Origin: Deltaproteobacteria bacterium
Lineage (GTDB): Bacteria; SAR324; NAC60-12
Length of the DNA stretch: 64,000 bases
Direction: 5' to 3'
Assembly (NCBI GenBank): GCA_002685535.1
Contig: NYXK01000080.1
Coordinates: forward strand, 1-64,000
The notes below the pieces were generated by a model. The model searched no databases. It saw only the letters and a list, made by a program, of their open reading frames with translations, and was not told the origin of the DNA. A program made the position numbers and the translations under genes. Of this stretch, positions 12,270-25,600 are shown piece by piece; position 1 is the first letter of the stretch; each line of letters begins with the position of its first letter.

Positions 12270-14272
12270 AAAACAAGTCCCAAAAACTAAACCAGAAAAA
12301 CATCGAGAAACTAAAGGAATACTTCAAGAAGGGATAATATCACCAGGTGGGAAAAAATCATATTCCAGCTATGATTGATTAATCTCAACTTTCTAAGGTG
12401 CTTTAAGATTCCAACGTTTTAATTAAAACGCTGCTAAGTAATACCAACCTTCACCCGATGCTTAAATTCCCAGCCGAATCTTAACTCCAATGCTTATATA
12501 AGCGACATCGCATTCAAGTAGCACGAGAATTCCTTATACCTAGGGAAAGCTAGTGAATAATAAATCTTTACCTTTCAAGTACGTGCTATTATTCGAGTCG
12601 AAGGTACCATTAATTGACGCGATTTTGCAAATGCTAATCATGAGCTCCAGACCGCCCTAATCAAGGAATATGCGAACGAGAAGCTACCAAATGCTAGCGA
12701 AATTTATTGCAAAATATACAAATACACATAAAAGCGAGATCTTTACTTCAAAGGCAAGTAGCGGAATCATTTGTTAAAAAATGACACTCGTTGTCTAAAG
12801 CAGCTTTCCCGTTATCTAAACCTTAAAGCAGCATTCGATAATCTCCTAAATCTACCTAGGCTTTGGAAGAATATAAGGATTAATACGCTAAATAAACTAA
12901 TTAGCATGGGGTATAAAGAGGTGAATCTATCGTTAACTAGCATACCTGATTTACTAAGAAAACAAAACGCGATATATTATTTAAAAGGCATCAAAGATAT
13001 CTAATTCTAAATCTTTTATCATAAGAAACAAGCGATGCAAATGCTTAATATTATTATAATGAAGGCCATTGAACTTACTTTTCTTAAACATTTCAAAATG
13101 AACGCGAAGATACTTCATAACCAACTGATTAATAACCAAATCTTTGCTACCTTTAACCTCCAAAATCGCAAGCTAATTTAGGGCAAGTTGAGTAAAATTG
13201 CTAACCTCATCGTTTCATTTTTATCTTTTTTCGCAAATATTAATTACTTACATATTTATGCATACAATATGAGGCATCTAATTAAGTTGTTGCCCACACA
13301 AATGTTATGTAATGCCCTAAATGCTATATACTTTGGCGCCCTAAAGAATTGGGATTTCGCGTATCAGTTGCTTTGGCTTTACACAATGCAAAACGCTACC
13401 GACTTGCCTCCTCCAACGGAACTTCCATTGGAGCTTTCATCGAAGGAGATCAAGATAAAAAAAAAACGCTTGGCGAAGGCGCGACCTAAAAAAGTGAATA
13501 AAGTAACTAGGGTTTAAGTTTAATCAAATCTCGGCGTTAAGTTAGCGATCGACGAATCGGAAGATCGCGCATGCTATCTTATTAAATACACGGAAATTAG
13601 ATCACTATAAATACATGAACGCTATTTTTGAATCTAACGTAAAGTAGATCGTAAGATTATTTAACACTGCCACATTTATTCAAGTGGAGCAAGTATATTT
13701 AGCCTTTGTTAGCAATAATCTTAAGACTTCAAATGTCCAATATAGGTTCCCAAATAATAAAGCACATACGCAAGATGCCACCTCCCTTATTATAACCAAC
13801 CTTCACATAAAAGTAACCAGGCAAGGCGAAAATATTACGTCCTTTTTTGTACGTAGATTTATTTACTTTGCATTTTTTAGTAAATTAAGTAGGATTCGTA
13901 TTAATATGTGCTCTCACCTATTTCCTCCCCAAGATCTTAATTTTAAAGAAATGGAATCTTTACCATTGCAACAATCGCATCCAAATCACGCATTAAACAT
14001 AAGCGAAAGGGTACATGGAAACTTAAAACATGAGGCTACTGATTAGAAAAGGAATGCATTGAAATAAGAAAAATTAACCCGGTTAAAACATGCAGCATAA
14101 GACGAAAAGAAGCAAGAAAGAATAAAGATAAAAGTTTGAAAGTCAAATAAATAAAAACAAAAAAAACAAATATTAAACGATGCTTACAATGCACAAGATA
14201 AAAACACTTCTTCGCAAGCAAGAGCGATAAATTAAAGGCAAAGCACATTTATTAATCTTTAAAATCTTATAG
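12270..14272 (+). pseudogene. DUF3723-like gene relic, 5' part
   Basis: Segments match, in order, what I recall of the fungal DUF3723 family. The N-terminal part reads NIEKLKEYFKKG, then NHIPAMID, then RHRIQVAREFLIP (about 12,290-12,535). It continues EYANEKLPNASEIY (about 12,670-12,715) and LKQLSRYLNLKAAFDNLLNL (about 12,800-12,855), with WDFAYQLLWLYTMQ near 13,350. GENITSFFVRR and YFAFFSKLS lie near 13,827-13,885. There are internal stops at Gln/Trp-type positions and a few frame changes. The gene is cut at 14,272 by Gypsy A and resumes at 26,521. DUF3723 proteins have no defined biochemical role but are recurrent cargo of Starship giant transposons. No tyrosine-recombinase captain is seen here. 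Confidence 0.75.
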
Positions 14273-14571
14273 TGTGGCAGGGCCACTTGATTTTGGTGGT
14301 TGGATGTTACGTTATCGGATGCGGCTTTGCCAAGCCTGCTTCAATATAAGAACCAACTTTTCTTCCATTTCTTTTAACACCATCTATCTTACAATTGATG
14401 ATAATTTCTATTTAATACATTCTTTTTTCTACCTTTAAAATAACAAATCCCATTATTTAAATTTATTTTATTTTTTGATTTGATTAAACCGTTCTTTTAT
14501 ATCAAGTTTATCCTTATGCTTTGAGTGCTCTTTCTCTTGTTGTGTGGTTACTTGGGATTTGCTTTTTCACA
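14273..14571 (+). repeat. 5' LTR of Gypsy A
   Basis: This 299-bp LTR starts TGTGGCAGGGCCACTTGATT and ends TTTCACA. It is preceded by ATAG. It aligns without large gaps to 26,222-26,520 and to the LTR of element D at 58,404-58,701. Confidence 0.9.
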
Positions 14572-15534
14572 TATTTATAATAACTTACATAAGGACAAGT
14601 TCTTTATAAGGGAAAAATTAGGTATAATTAAATGATACAAGTCTTATGCTAATAAAATATGTGTAAGGTTCAAGAAATAATAATTATATAAATTGAGGGA
14701 ATTATTCATTTGGTTATCTTGCAACCTTTAATATAAAAAACAGATGCAATGGGGTATGATCGTTTAAGAGGTAGAAAATAAGCTTGTTAGTAAATCAAGA
14801 TAACCCTTATTTGTATTAAGGAAATTTCCGAGGTATTGGGAGATTTGAGCCTTCGCTTTTAACAATTCCGACTTAGCGCTTTGTATTACTAAAACGCATC
14901 TTCTTCTTTCCGGTTTTAAGCTTCTTAGTAATATCCCCAGCTAGCTAACGAATCTCACAAGCATAAGGCGACTGAGCGCTAGTTATCGGAATAAGTAGGC
15001 CTTTGAAGATAAAGCTGAAAGGAGGCGAGTGCCTTTAATATAAAAGTATTTATCTTGCGCGTTTTGTATATTTTCTTTTTTTTAACAAATTTGCTATGCT
15101 TGCATCCCTTTAATACTTATTTTAATGTTTCGTTTGTATTACATTGTTTGATTTTCGTTACTTAGTAGTTTGAATTAATTTCTTATGTTAATAGTCTTGT
15201 TTAATATTTGTTTCTAGCCTATTAGTTTTATAAGTAGAATATTTGGGAAAGGGAGTTCGGGTATCAGAGGCCTAGGTGCCTCTAACAGCTATAGCGCTAT
15301 CGGGAGCTTTCAGCGCTAAAGGTATTTGGGAATTTGGAGAATGTTTTTTTTTCATTATTGTTTTTCCTTTGTTTACGTATGCATAATATTTTCAATTAAT
15401 CTTCTATATTTTAATCATCAACTTTTATCAAATCTTTACATTTCAAGATCATTAAATTTTCTTATAAAATAGCGATGCAAGATACTAAAAGTGGATCTTT
15501 TAAAGAGGGAAGTTATTAGGCTTTTACAATTGGC

Positions 15535-18470
15535 ATGTTCCCTAGCGGAATGCTTAGCTTTCAGGTTGGAGCTTCTAGAGTCTTTGAAGCTTTTCTCCTT
15601 TTAAAAGGGAATAGCAACTTTTTTAAGCAATCTGGCTTTGAAGTCAAATCTTGCTCTATTGATAGCGCTAAAAGAGGCTTTGGAAAAAGCAAGGGAAAGG
15701 TTACTCCTTTAGCTTTAGATGGTGATTTTGAAAAAGCTGGATCTTCTAAGAAATCACATTATATCAACACTTTTGATATTTACAAGCTTCAAGTACACTT
15801 AAGTTAACCTATACCTATCCCTAAAATCGCTAAAGCCCCTACGTTTAACAAAGCTAAGATTATAGCATTCTTTAAAACGATTAATAAGATATTTGCAACA
15901 CATGATATCATTGGAAATTAAGAGAAAAAGCAATAAGTTTTAAATTACTCACTTCCTTTAGTAGCGTGAAATTTGGAATGAGTTAATCACTACCAGCAGC
16001 TATTTTACTTAGATTTTTATTTAGCGGCTCGCAAGGAATATCAAAGCCAAGATTTTTATTATTATTTTTACATAATAACCTACCTTGATTCGATTATTCA
16101 AGACTTTAGGGAAGTTTAAGACTAAATCGGTACTTACATTTAGGCATAACTTTAACACTTTTTGAGGCTATTTCGAAAAGTGGCGTACAACTGCAAGTAA
16201 AAGGGAAATCTTATAAAAAAGATAATAACGCTAAAATTTATTATTGCATTCCCAAAACACTTGCAAAAGAAAGCTATCGCAGCAGCTTAAAAGCTTGGGA
16301 AGAAGTTCGATCAAAACAACACTATACTTTTTAATAAAGTCTTCAACAATATAAAGACTTACGTTAACAATGAGAGAGACTTTAACGAACTTTTGGAAGA
16401 ATAAGGAATAGCTATATCGAGAGGGTATCCCAGAAGTGGAGTTTACCGGAACATATTTAATAGCCCTACAATTACTAAAATTCTACTACTTAGAAAGCCT
16501 AGTTACCGAGCCGACTTTATCAATTATAAGGACAATTTCTTGGGAAAAGTTATTAATAAAACTTTTTGATAAGAGGAGCCGCAATGGGAGCTTTTTACAG
16601 CTTAAGCTTCGGGCCAGAAGATGATGCTTACCTTATAGCGTTTTATTGATAAGGTTCAAAATGCTATTAAGGATGAATTAGAAATCATCATTTAAGGATT
16701 CGACTTTTTACGTATTTTACATGCTATAGCTGAAAGAGCTTAGAATGTGAATCTTATAGCTAAGATTAATAGCTTGAAGCTTTATGAAGCTACTTAAGAT
16801 ATGGCGATTATATAATATGGGTAAACGTTTTACGATAAGTATAAGCGCTTTAAGGAACTAGTTATAAAAGGATGTAAATGATGCAATAATAAGCAAGAAC
16901 CTGGCATAAGACAGCAAACGTAACATGATTATATGAATTAATGTTACAATTATAAGAAGTTTATTAGCCTTGATATTATTTACAAATTTAATAAGAACAA
17001 TTATATTTGCATTAAATTGTTTAAAGAAGGCAAAAAGGCTTACCTTATGTTATTTCCAAACGATGGCAAAAATCACTGAAATCATATTATTTAGCAAGTA
17101 CTTAATATTATTAATAATATGAACTTTAAAAAATAAGCGAAAGCAGTACAAGAAATGCTAAAGCAATTGAAGGAAGCTGCTTTAACTCGAGAAGGCTCGT
17201 ACGCTCCAAACTTGGGAAATAATATGAGGAGCATTGAAGCTTTTTAGAAGCTTAAGAGCAATTCAGATATTCTCAAACAAAGGAACTGTAGCAAGGAAAG
17301 CATTATTAAAATTTAAAACCTTATTACTAAAAACGATAGTAACTTAGAGGCTATATTTGTAAAGCTTGTGAAGATAAAAGCACAGAAAATACCAGCACGG
17401 GCCGAACCTTATAAGGCATCTAATAGCTTGCAAAAGCGAATCAAGGTTTAGGCTTTTTACAAAAGGCCAAAAGTTCGAAAAGAAATCAAGAGCTTTGTTT
17501 AATTTAAAGGGATATCTAAGGAAGAGATTAAGCTAATAGAAATCAACGCCCCCGGACTTACTAAAAGGGCCCCTTTAAAAATCCTTGCTTGAGGCACAAA
17601 AAGGATCACTAAAAAGTCAACAGCTATTGCCTCGCTTTTTGAAGCAAAGAAACCCTCAATATCAAAGCCCTCAAATTTAGAAAGCATGACAAGCTTACTT
17701 TCGAAGTTACCAACTTCTATTTAAAAGATTCCCTTACAAAGTCCTAAAATGCAAAAAGCCTTGAATAAAGGAAATTACAAGCTGGACGCAGTAATTGATA
17801 AATTACTAGCATAAACAAAACTTTCGGGAAACCTTACTTTAAGGAAATATTATGTATTATTAAACAGGCCAAGATCAATTACTTCCCGAACTCAAAGTAT
17901 TAATTAAAAGATGCAAAAACAATTGAAGAACATTACGATAGAGTCACTTTGCGTGAATTTCTTTAACGATAAAAACGTTTTCATTTCAGAATAGCCTTTA
18001 TCGACTATTTCGATTCCTTCAAGTATCAACAATTATGAATCCGAAAATGCCGCACAAAGGGATTACTCCTCAGATAACGAACTTACCTTCACTTCAAACG
18101 AAGGGAAGTCTGAATGGCGTTATAAAAAAGATACCCTTTTAAGGTAAAGCAAAAAGTACCGCACTTGGATTAAATGGACAAATACTCATTACAGCATCTC
18201 TAAGCCGGACCTTGCTTTGAAGCTTTATATTCGCTAGAAGTTGTAGCAAATGGAAGTTTTAATAGCTTATAACAAACTTATAAAAGGTTCTTGGCTTTAG
18301 CTAGCATTTGGAATTATACCTACTATTGGATTCTTCTTAGCGATCCTTATTGCTATAATCAAATGCTATTACTTAAGATTTATTTAGTTATAGAGAAATG
18401 TGCTTATCAAGAGCAACTTGCTAATTCCTTTATTTAAAGGCGCCAAAGTATACTTGCTAGACATGAAAGG
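15535..18470 (+). pseudogene. Decayed large Gag of Gypsy A with membrane-like segment
   Basis: A long plus-strand frame interrupted by stops encodes a Gag-like region. APTFNKAKIIAFFKTINKIF lies near 15,829-15,890, and a helical segment FPKHLQKKAIAAA near 16,250-16,290. A damaged zinc-knuckle-like site (CYNYKKF) lies near 16,950 and a Ser/Pro/Lys-rich linker at about 17,540-17,750. Just before the protease, 18,290-18,390 encodes a hydrophobic stretch (IIPTIGFFLAILIAIIKCYY). The same segment is retained in element D, so it is a real part of the element. The total Gag region of about 2.9 kb is long for a Gypsy element. Confidence 0.7.
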
Positions 18471-18510
18471 AAATTAACCGGCAACTTTCCACTCATCAAT
18501 ACCAAAAATA

Positions 18511-18852
18511 GTGGTTACAATTCTTAAAAACACTAAAATCAGCAACGTGAAAGCTACCCTTGACAGTGGAACCGAAATTAGTTGTATTACACTAAAAACG
18601 GCAATCCGGTTAGGCTTACTAATTACCAAAAATCAAAGTATGGCTTTGAAAATTATTACTAAAATAAAATCTCGCTTCATTGGTTATGCGAATAATATTG
18701 CTGTTATAGTTGGAGACTTAATTGTTTGCATTTGGTTTTATATCATAGACATTCCAAATACCAAGATAATTCTAAGCTTTCCATTTTTTCGGAAGGCAAG
18801 ATTCTCTTTTCGATACCTTTCGGACAAAAAAGGTGAATTAGTTTTAACTTAA
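18511..18852 (+). pseudogene. Retropepsin segment of Gypsy A
   Basis: An open stretch of 113 codons contains KATLDSGTEISCITLKTAIR, the aspartic protease DSG motif flanked by beta strands, and the later IPNTKIILSFPFF, similar to the conserved I-LG-PF of retropepsins. The DSG catalytic residues are intact in this copy, whereas copy D has DNE. It follows the Gag region and precedes the RT, as expected for Ty3/Gypsy. Confidence 0.8.
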
Positions 18853-19767
18853 CTTTGGAATCACCAATTGATTCGAAATCTTGTGATTCAGACTAATTTT
18901 ACTACTTATAAAGCAAAAGACATTTTTGCAATAAAAGGCGAAAACGAAATCGGCCGAATTTGACATAACAAGAGCTAAAGTGATAATTATACCTTAAAGG
19001 AAGAAAACAAGTTATCGGAAAATAAATAATTGATAATATTCAAAATTATGCTATCGATATGGTTGAATGCTCTGATGGCCACACCTCCTCGCTTGAGGCC
19101 AAGCGTTTTGAAGAAGAAAGCGGAAACGATTCTGTCAAATCGAAAACAGAAATTTCAATAAAAAAATACTTGCACCAATTTTACATATAATGAAAGTTTT
19201 GCATTTAAATGGCCGATTTTGAGGATTCAAAGGCCTTACTTAAAGGTAGCCAAATAACGAACCCAAAGTCAACTTTCGATTTCACTATAAATTACAAGAA
19301 CTTAGAATTTGGTAACCCTTTTAAACTTAATAAGCAAACTTGTCAAATATAAACGATGTATAAGTTGAAGGCTAAGAAAGTGCAACTAGTAAACGAAGCT
19401 AACGGGATTGGTAACCCTTTAAGAGAAAAGGATAATTGATATAAACGTTCAAAAGCTCAAGATATCCTGTAATAGCAAATCGGAAAATACCAACACTTAC
19501 TTTTACTTCGATTTTCAGCAATTCCTTGTGGGACCCGACTTACTTTGAAAAGATTCGCTAATCTCAATGTGAGAGATATGCTTTTCCCTAAAGAAAAAGT
19601 GTTATTTGATAAGATGATGCTTAATTAAAAAAGTGTTATTTCCTTTAAGTAACCTAAGTGTAAACGATTCCACAAAGATGTTTCTTTTTTAATAGTTTTA
19701 AAGATGATTTTGCATAAGATATAGCAAGCATCAAATTTCTTGCTACCTTGAATATTAATTTGGAAGT

Positions 19768-21060
19768 TATGAAAATGGTACAGGATTGCTTTGATAAAGG
19801 AATTCTAAAACTTTCAAAAGGATTATATCGGAATATTTGATTTCTAATTAAAAAGAAAAAGTTAGGCAAATATTGACTCATTAATTCAGCAACAATGCTT
19901 AATGCGGTAACTTGAAGAAACGCTAATTTACCTCCTTTTGTAGATGAGTTTTCCGAGGAATTCGTTGGATATCACATTGCAAGCTTAGTGGACCTTTATT
20001 CCGAATATGATTAACAAATCTTATACCAAATTAGCCAAGATATGACTGCCTTTTAGGTTCCTAATATTAGCTTAATCAAGAACATTATACTTCTTTAAGG
20101 ATATACTAATTTAGTAGCTCAATTCGTATGAATAATTACTAGGATCTTAAAAAACATTATTCCTAACGTTGCAATGCCTTTTCTTAATGATATTAGCATA
20201 AAAAAGCCATTTACAAATTACGGATAACAAGAAGCTTATCTTAGGATTCGGCGATTTATCTTAAAGCATATTCTTAACCTTGATAAGACTTTTAAATGAT
20301 TAAAGCGATTTGAAGTTATTATTGAGATTAAATTTTAGTTTTGCTGAAATAAAATGAACATTGTTGATTATATCACAAACTTTGTTAGATGAGAACCTTC
20401 AGCTACTCACTTACTTAAAGTGCAAAATTAGATTAAGCCAAGTAATGTTAAAAAAGTGAAGGGATTTCTTGGACTAATAGTTTACTTTTGCATTTGAATT
20501 AAAAACTTTTGGCTAATTGCAAAGCCCCTCTATTTGCTTACTTGAAAAGAAGTCAAGTTTCATTAGAATCCGAATGTTTAAGGGAAAGCTAAAAAACAAC
20601 TTCAAGACATTTTGTACTTTGCTTCGATTTTTTGTAGGATCGATTATAATGAAGATGCTGGAGAAATAGTGATTTCAGTGGATTCTAGTGGTGATAATTG
20701 GAAAGGCTTCTTAATTTAGAAAGATAAAGATAATGGGAAATTATATCTTGCTTGTTATAAGAATGGCTTTTGGAATAAGATGAAATGTAATTATGATGCC
20801 ACTAAGCGGGAGTGTAAAAGAATGCTACATATCTTGAAGAAACTGAAGATTTGGCTTATTAAAATACATTTTGTTATGGAAACGAACGCTAATACGCTGG
20901 TGGCTCAATTGAATGAAGTTGCTTATAATTACCTTAGCGCTATGCTTATACGCTAGCTTACTTAGATTAGGCTTTTTAACTTCGAAATTCAGCACATTAA
21001 GGGCGCTACGCATATCGTTGCCGATTTTCTTTTTAGAAGGCCTAGATACCTCGAAAACAT
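19768..21060 (+). pseudogene. RT and RNase H of Gypsy A, decayed
   Basis: In one frame from 19,768 the translation runs VMKMVQDCFDKGILK, then FVDEFSEEFVGYHIASLVDL, then YDQQ and QDMTAF (stops read as Gln). It continues to AMPFLNDI, the position of the FLDDI (YxDD-type) RT active site, near 20,180. RNase H follows: ISVDSSG near 20,670, YDATKREC near 20,795 and IQHIKGATHIVADF near 20,990. These belong to the fungal Gypsy lineage with SGYDQ and FLDDI motifs. One catalytic Asp reads Asn and several stops are present, so it is inactive. Confidence 0.85.
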
Positions 21061-21529
21061 AGAATTAGATATTGCTGAAGAAAATAACAATAAGGATTAG
21101 ATTTTTGCTAAGCTTGAAGCATATGAACTTTACCTTATCGAAGCTATTAAAGAGAAAGAAAATAAAGCCTTTATAGACCTTAAGCTAAAGAAACGAAGTG
21201 ATATCCTTAGGGAAATGAAAGAGCGAATTTAAAGACTTTAAAAGAACGAAGAGATTTCAGTATTAAGCTTAGATATGGAAAGTAATGAAGAAAATTTTTA
21301 AACTTCGTTAATATCTTTTAAGGATTACGGCGAAAACTTCTTAAGAATCACCAAATATGTTACAACAATGAAAACTCCAAAGGGAATAGATAAGAGGGAC
21401 TTTTGGAAATTCAAATGAGAGGCTTTGAATTACAGTGTTTACAGCGGGAAAGTTTGGAGATTACTTGCGAGAGGTTTGCTTACGAAGCTCGTCATTAACA
21501 CTGATAAAGATAAGAGCCGAATTCTTAAG

Positions 21530-22620
21530 GGTTGTTACAATAATTTAGGTTATAAAGGGCAAGAAAATACGTATCACCGGATTTTAACAAGGTATTATTA
21601 AAAAGGGTGCTATAAGGATATTGCCGAATATGTTAAGACTTGTATTAAATGCTAACATCGGGACGCTAGGAAATAAGAAGAGCTTCTTTTTCCTATTGCT
21701 TTAAATGGCTTAATGGAGAAGTGGGCTATTGATATTATTTACATGCCTACTCAAGATGGGAAGAAGTATTTGGTAGTAACTCGAGATAATATAAGTGGAT
21801 GAGTTGAAGCTAAAGCACTTTTTTTAAAAACAGCGAATCAAGTTGCTAAATTCATTTGGCAAAATATTATATATTGCTACGAACTCTTTTGGAGGCTTGT
21901 TATTAATGAAGGGGGTGAGAACATAAAAGAAGTCATTTAGCTACTTAATAAAATGGAAATTCAAAGAATACAAATCTTAGCTTATAATCTTAAAGCTAAC
22001 GGAATGATTGAGAAAAGCTACGGACCGATTAAAAATGCACTTTCGAAAATAGAGGAAAAGTGGATAGTAAACCTTTTAGCAATATTGTTCGCTGATCGAA
22101 TTACAACAAACGCTTTCACAAGCTATATGCCCTTCTACTTGGTCTACAGGAGAAAGCCTATTCTCCTTATGGAAACTTGTTACCTTACTTGGAAAAGCTT
22201 GTTCATTAAAAAAATCGAAAATCGTAGCAAACTCATTCAGCTTCGAATTACCCAGTTTCAATTTAGGCAAAACCATTTGGATGAAGCTTACCTTTGAAAG
22301 ATACGCCAAAGATAAGAAGGAAAGGAAGCTTTTGACTTAAGTCATAATATTTGACATCGGCCTTTGAAAGTCAAAGATTTAATCTTAAAGCATAATATTT
22401 CAAAAGAAGTTAATAAAAGCTTTGATAAGACATTAGACTTTTGGTGGCTTAGACTGTATAAGATTGTTAAAGTTAATAATAAAAGCTATTATATCTTAAA
22501 AGAATTAGGAAATAACGGCTCTTAACTTAGGAGGACATACGTTGGAAATCGATTTAAACTTTTCTATAAGCGATAACACTTTATTTACAATGCTGAAGAC
22601 GAAGTTTTAAAACGGCATTT
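21530..22620 (+). pseudogene. Integrase of Gypsy A, decayed
   Basis: The HHCC zinc region (CIKC present near 21,640) is followed by a D,D-x35-E type core. AIDIIYMPTQDGKKYLVV (about 21,728-21,780) gives the first Asp, NEGGENIKEV (about 21,908) the second-acid region (Asp changed) and NGMIEKSYGPIK (about 21,997-22,032) the Glu. The domain continues through RRTYVGNRFKLFYKRH near 22,530-22,580. Open stretches are separated by transition-type stops. Integrase would insert the cDNA copy; this version is inactive. Confidence 0.8.
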
Positions 22621-22639
22621 TAATGACATAGGCGTCGCT

Positions 22640-25600
22640 TTAGGTAAGGAAGATACCCCACTAGTTGACCTTATAGATTTGAAAAATCTTAAACACATCA
22701 CTAAATAACATATAAGGCCAAACAAAATAATAATCAAAATACTTGTTTTAACGCTTGAACAAAGGAATCAATATAAAACATTTGTGGATAATTCGAATGA
22801 GTAAATGCAAGAACGCATTACTTATTTGGAAAGGGGGGTGGAAATTAATGCTAATAAAGCGTTGATAAAGCATTACTAAATGATAATAGCAAAGCATTGA
22901 AACCCCTTATTCAATAATAACAACTTCTTTAGCATACATCTTATTGCTATTATAAAAACGCTTTGCTATAGACTTCTTAGCGGCTTTGAAAACCTCTTTA
23001 GCATTATATTGCGAACGCTAAGCTTGAAATTAGAAGCAAAAAGTAAAGCCAGCATAAGGTGCATCAAGAAGCAACCTCTTAATCAATGAATTACCTATTA
23101 AAGCGATTGTTCAAGATGCTGTATTTCAACAAGTAAACGCTAGAATAAAAAGCCAAAACCTCCTTGATAACTCAAAAAAAAGAACTGGCCCCATAAGACA
23201 GCTGGCTAAGTATAAAGATAAAGCGAAGCTTAATGATCTTTACACCTAATTGCTACCTATGCCAACACTAATAATTCCCTTAAGTGTATAATAAAAATTG
23301 TGAAACTCTTTATCATTGTAATACTTTCCAAAGAGGAAATTACTAGTTATTCCGTTAAGGAAAGGTGGTTAGGGCTTGATTTATATATCTTATAACAAAT
23401 GTAATAGCTTTAAGCAATATACTTTGAAAGTGAGCAGTAAAAGGTTCCTTTCTTATATGCCAAGTTCGCTGCAAAAGCAGATTCTGTTTAAGCGCTGCTT
23501 TCCCAAAATAAGCAATTAAATTTCCTAGCAATGGAATCCCTTCAGAAGCGACATTCAGCGTTTAAAATATTTATTCCCTTAAAACTACTTTACCGCTAAT
23601 ATTTATAGCACCCCTTATAACAATGCTTGACTCAGTAATAAAGATCTCCGATTTATGGTAGGAAGCAAAGTAATAAAGGAAATCTGTAGGCGAAAAATGA
23701 TAAAGTAAGCGACTTCACTAATCCCATAAAACCGACTTCCTTTTAAAAGCTAACGACAAAACTAGAGCGCTTTTATATTGCCTCAAACTTAAGATTGCCT
23801 TTATATCCGTCTTCTTAATAATTGCCTATTAAATAAGATTTTCATTATAGCTTTTAAAAAGATTAATACTAGTTAGCTTAGGTCTTATTATAAGCAAAAG
23901 TTCTTTAGTTCTGTTCCTTATTAAAGCAAGACGTGCTTATGCTTTTGTCGGAAGTTTGAACATGCCATTAGCCAACGACTTCCAACTGAACCTCTTTAAG
24001 AAAGGAGTTTTACATTTATTTTGAAAAGGCTGCATTATTTTCTTTGATTACGCTTGCTAAGTTTAAGCCTAACCTACATTATTATCAATCCTTTAAGCGT
24101 AAAGGCAAGCGGGTAAAAAAAGCACAAACATGCCGTAACTTGAGTGTTAGCAGGAAATATAGCTAAAAAGCAAAGGTATGATATAATAGCATCTAAGTTT
24201 GCAAGCTTACGTATTGGCCCAAAGCTAAAGCCAGCACCGAACAACTAAAGTTAAACAGCTTCAGAAGATTCTTAAGATAATAAAATTAGTGATGAGCTTA
24301 TACGTCTTTTAGAGCTATCAGATATTTCTAAAACTATTACTAAATTAAGATTAAACCCCATATGATAAGCCTTAACATGTTAAATGCTTTAAAGATAAAA
24401 GAGTCAGATTTGCTTTTATATCGAATTGAAGTTAGGCTAAGCAACTTGGAGATTACGTAATAAATAGCTTAACTTAAAAAGAATCCCTATTCCTCTTGAG
24501 CGTATTACTAATTCTGAACCTCAAGTATAATTTGCAAATTTCGTTAACTTTAATAAGTTTTACGGCCTAATAATAATAACAAGGTTAAAAAAAATTATGT
24601 GCTAACAAATAGGAGCTTTAGCAACCCTTATTACCAAAGATCAATTTATTAACTTTCACCTTCTTCAAAACTATTACAAAGTTACTAGCTACTTAATACC
24701 TTTAAAACCTTACTTCATTGCTGCCAACCTTGTATAAGTGTATATTCATGCATGCGCATGTATTTGTTAAGGCAAGAAATCGTTGTAGGATAAAGAAGAA
24801 AGGAGGAGTATCAAGGAAGTTCGCGGAATATTTATAATTAAGATAAAAAAGAAACTTGCTTACTATTAGCGCAAAAGAAGATCGATCTAAACTTTGCTAA
24901 GGTTATAAATATTAAGGCATAAAATATTGAATTCCCATTTACGCTTGCTTAAAGCCTGAATGATCTTATATTTCACAAGGCTTTATTTTTAAGGAAAGAT
25001 TAGTACCATGCGCAACAGCACGTTCCAAACTCAAGAGGTGGAGATTACATGAAGCATCGTAAAAGGTTGCGCGTTGCTCAAAGCCTTTTCTCAAATACTA
25101 AAGCAAAGTACCAACTTCCCTAAAAAGCAAGAAATAAACAAATCTAATATGATATCAATAGAACTTTGCAATAAAAGGAAAAAGAAGTAAAAAAAGAAAG
25201 GCAAAAGAAAGATAATTAGTTTGAAAAAAAAGATGACTTAATCTTAAAAGTTGTAAAGCAATGAAGTGGCGACGATGGGAATTTATAAAAAAGCGAAAGC
25301 GTGGTTAAAGCGCGTTAAGATAATTAAGAAACTTCATCTTAAAGTAAGCTAGAATTACGGTGCTATAAATCGATTTGAAGATGAAAAGGCAGCTTAATCT
25401 TATCTTGCTATTACGCAAAATTTAATTTTGAATAATAATGTTAGAAAGTTGCAATAGATGAAAAGAAAAGGAGACTTAGCAAGAAAGCAATAGTTTAAGC
25501 TATGGTAAAGAGATCTTAATTTGCAAGAGATAATTATTGCATTAAGTCAATTGCTACAAAGATGTTTCATAATTATAAGAAAAGTGCAAAAAGAGAAAAA

